Shown here: one piece after another, positions 23,201 to 23,369 of the stretch
Layout of the letters: each line of letters starts with the position of its first letter
How positions within the stretch are numbered: the first letter of the stretch is position 1
From: DATNBT01 sp964579765
GTDB lineage: Bacteria > Acidobacteriota > Vicinamibacteria > Vicinamibacterales > CAVVIG01
DNA length: 23,369 nucleotides
Assembly: GCA_964579765.1 (NCBI GenBank)
Contig: CAZOIK010000430.1
Location: forward strand, 1 to 23,369
Direction of reading: 5' to 3'
Made by a program: the position numbers and the translations under genes
Notes under the pieces: generated by a model
What the model was told of the DNA's origin: nothing
Database searches by the model: none
Seen by the model: the letters and a program-made list of their open reading frames with translations, nothing else

Positions 23201-23369
23201 GAGCGTCGTGCGCTGCAGCACGTACCCCGAGTCCTGGAACGCCTGGCTGATCGCGTCGAGCTGGCGATCGAACAACAGATCGAGATGCGTGTGCACGGGA
23301 TCGGGAACGATCGCGATGAGGACGCCGTCGTCGTCTGTGAGGTCGTCCAGGGCGGCGTCGAAATCGGCG
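20201..23369 (-). CDS. large multi-TM protein with periplasmic-binding-like N-terminal half (N-terminus outside window)
   Basis: 1055 residues are visible; the frame stays open to the window edge, so the true start is beyond 23369. GTG 23296 is internal. I do not recognise a named family. Visible residues about 15-510 contain no membrane helix and read like a type-1 periplasmic-binding fold: GVLIAIVPDP, a helix (DAISQAFQDSGYVL), VLSIVGPTFSGSLAPLRQLL, KVVIDSGTTSDYG, YDANRVALLTEEGTLYG, AIQYLIVRATDPLDTLFLTR, RIVTIGADLLFRR. A Ser/Gln/Asp-rich insert interrupts it (ENQSQPDTSSQQPRS). The rest has about ten predicted helices near 511-533, 553-573, 583-607, 622-641, 659-681, 736-753, 769-791, 943-964, 971-993 and 1016-1038, with a soluble, charged segment at about 791-943. 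No enzymatic motif, Walker box or kinase signature was found. It stands alone, convergent with the receptor gene. A membrane receptor or sensor is possible but unproven. Confidence 0.85.
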   Translation of the reverse strand, partial: ADFDAALDDLTDDDGVLIAIVPDPVHTHLDLLFDRQLDAISQAFQDSGYVLQRTTLPWPHDGPAANATLREKLDRERYEQASERFPGVLTFRNAENHAIRVFVVGEKPAAGVTREQFKLALASVPPGTKVLSIVGPTFSGSLAPLRQLLESAHLPKVVIDSGTTSDYGAVKQDWPADVYFHTFQQSDRYALHAFVHYLDQRGYDANRVALLTEEGTLYGRGGIADVPTGVKVLYFPRDIAHLRSAYQHEIENQSQPDTSSQQPRSTLRDDFSDGATDGDTLPPYAAAQTPLSQESVLLGIVSSLQKTAIQYLIVRATDPLDTLFLTRYLRRAYPAGRIVTIGADLLFRRASDDPQLRGVLAVTPYPLLPRLDAETPPPSSHPRDVDVERVFPSSDSVGTYNATLAAVKYASDPNATLSNSTVPPTLPYAEYGSPTPELQASDCDQAAEPRQPPLWLVALGDVGYWSVSTLHLPEQKDSQHTITTTLPNVGSERPSDACLTPRTATKVPAAFRLFSVFSILLVGTYSVLLLWGSATAASPLRANFARLPSASRARVLWAMTTLLAILSALMLWPLVRGWIGNGNDIGLAWGALACAAPIALLLVSGYSFSMRRPAPTRPPTSIAVRLVIVAAAAVALSLAIYWRDDAASDFAFYRALHLTSGLSPLLPFLLLLAAGLWRAWYSLTALSYLDERTPRLPTTSDLRVGNRPVSARLQGLSEEAIRDLRVVMDPWNFDVRVVGFAAITTLVFAAAVEWQHPVQAFETAAWEKWYGYALALVVFGLFCSLYRMVVVWSEFKRLLAVLESLPMDPAFKRVRHFSWRPMWRTSGRPLTDSGRFLAPVCDALQRLASDRVISETHASLAPDQARLAKVHDTRSVAEERQIVSRFATLRRQVAAAVGDVLKVLDDKWTETPDGPKPDYRLRIEAENVVARVYVNFVLVVLTRMRTLVMCVAGTYVLIALSFVSYPFGPRPLFNSLLIVLLLLIVTVVAVIFARMHKNAVLSYITDTKPGQLGTDFYIRLASFAAVPLLSVLAVQFPEINNLLFSWLEPALRALK

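Overview
The window looks like a chromosomal segment of a high-GC, diderm, LPS-making bacterium. My best guess is Acidobacteriota, class Vicinamibacteria or close to it. That is an inference from gene content: lipid A genes, an Oar-type TonB-dependent receptor with an N-terminal carboxypeptidase-regulatory-like domain, a beta-propeller (Reg_prop/Y_Y_Y) histidine kinase, and a secreted protein family common in that phylum. There is no rRNA or other phylogenetic marker. I saw no tRNA, rRNA, CRISPR array, IS element or prophage gene.

Region 1 (1-6435, + strand) is an envelope cluster: the 3' part of lpxD, a predicted outer-membrane beta-barrel protein, two M16 peptidase-family proteins (the first with an intact HxxEH zinc site, the second without it and carrying an extra C-terminal LolA/LppX-like domain), and lpxB. 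Three of the four junctions are 4-base start/stop overlaps, so translational coupling is likely. lpxB appears to start at TTG.

Region 2 (6490-11503, + strand) is a two-gene osmoprotectant-type ABC importer (ATPase, then a permease fused to its substrate-binding domain), followed 26 bases later by aconitase A. The aconitase Shine-Dalgarno lies in a small hairpin.

Region 3 (11504-13195) opens with an unusual 112-bp block built from 8-bp units arranged as two opposed tandem arrays that can fold on each other. A small single-TM protein follows, then a secreted 360-aa protein preceded by a near-consensus sigma-70 promoter.

Region 4 (13206-20111) is a sensory and uptake locus. A beta-propeller histidine kinase and a LuxR-type response regulator, coupled by ATGA, are read leftward. 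A 1046-aa TonB-dependent receptor is read rightward from the shared 101-bp intergenic region, which holds a 16-bp inverted repeat. A clear rho-independent terminator closes the receptor gene.

Region 5 (20201-23369, - strand) is a large protein, cut by the window end. It has a soluble N-terminal half resembling a type-1 periplasmic-binding fold and about ten predicted transmembrane helices. I know of no described function for it.

No gene-free stretch exceeds 300 bases. The longest, 11504-11742, holds the octamer repeat and otherwise nothing I can identify. 20032-20200 holds the terminator and otherwise nothing recognised.
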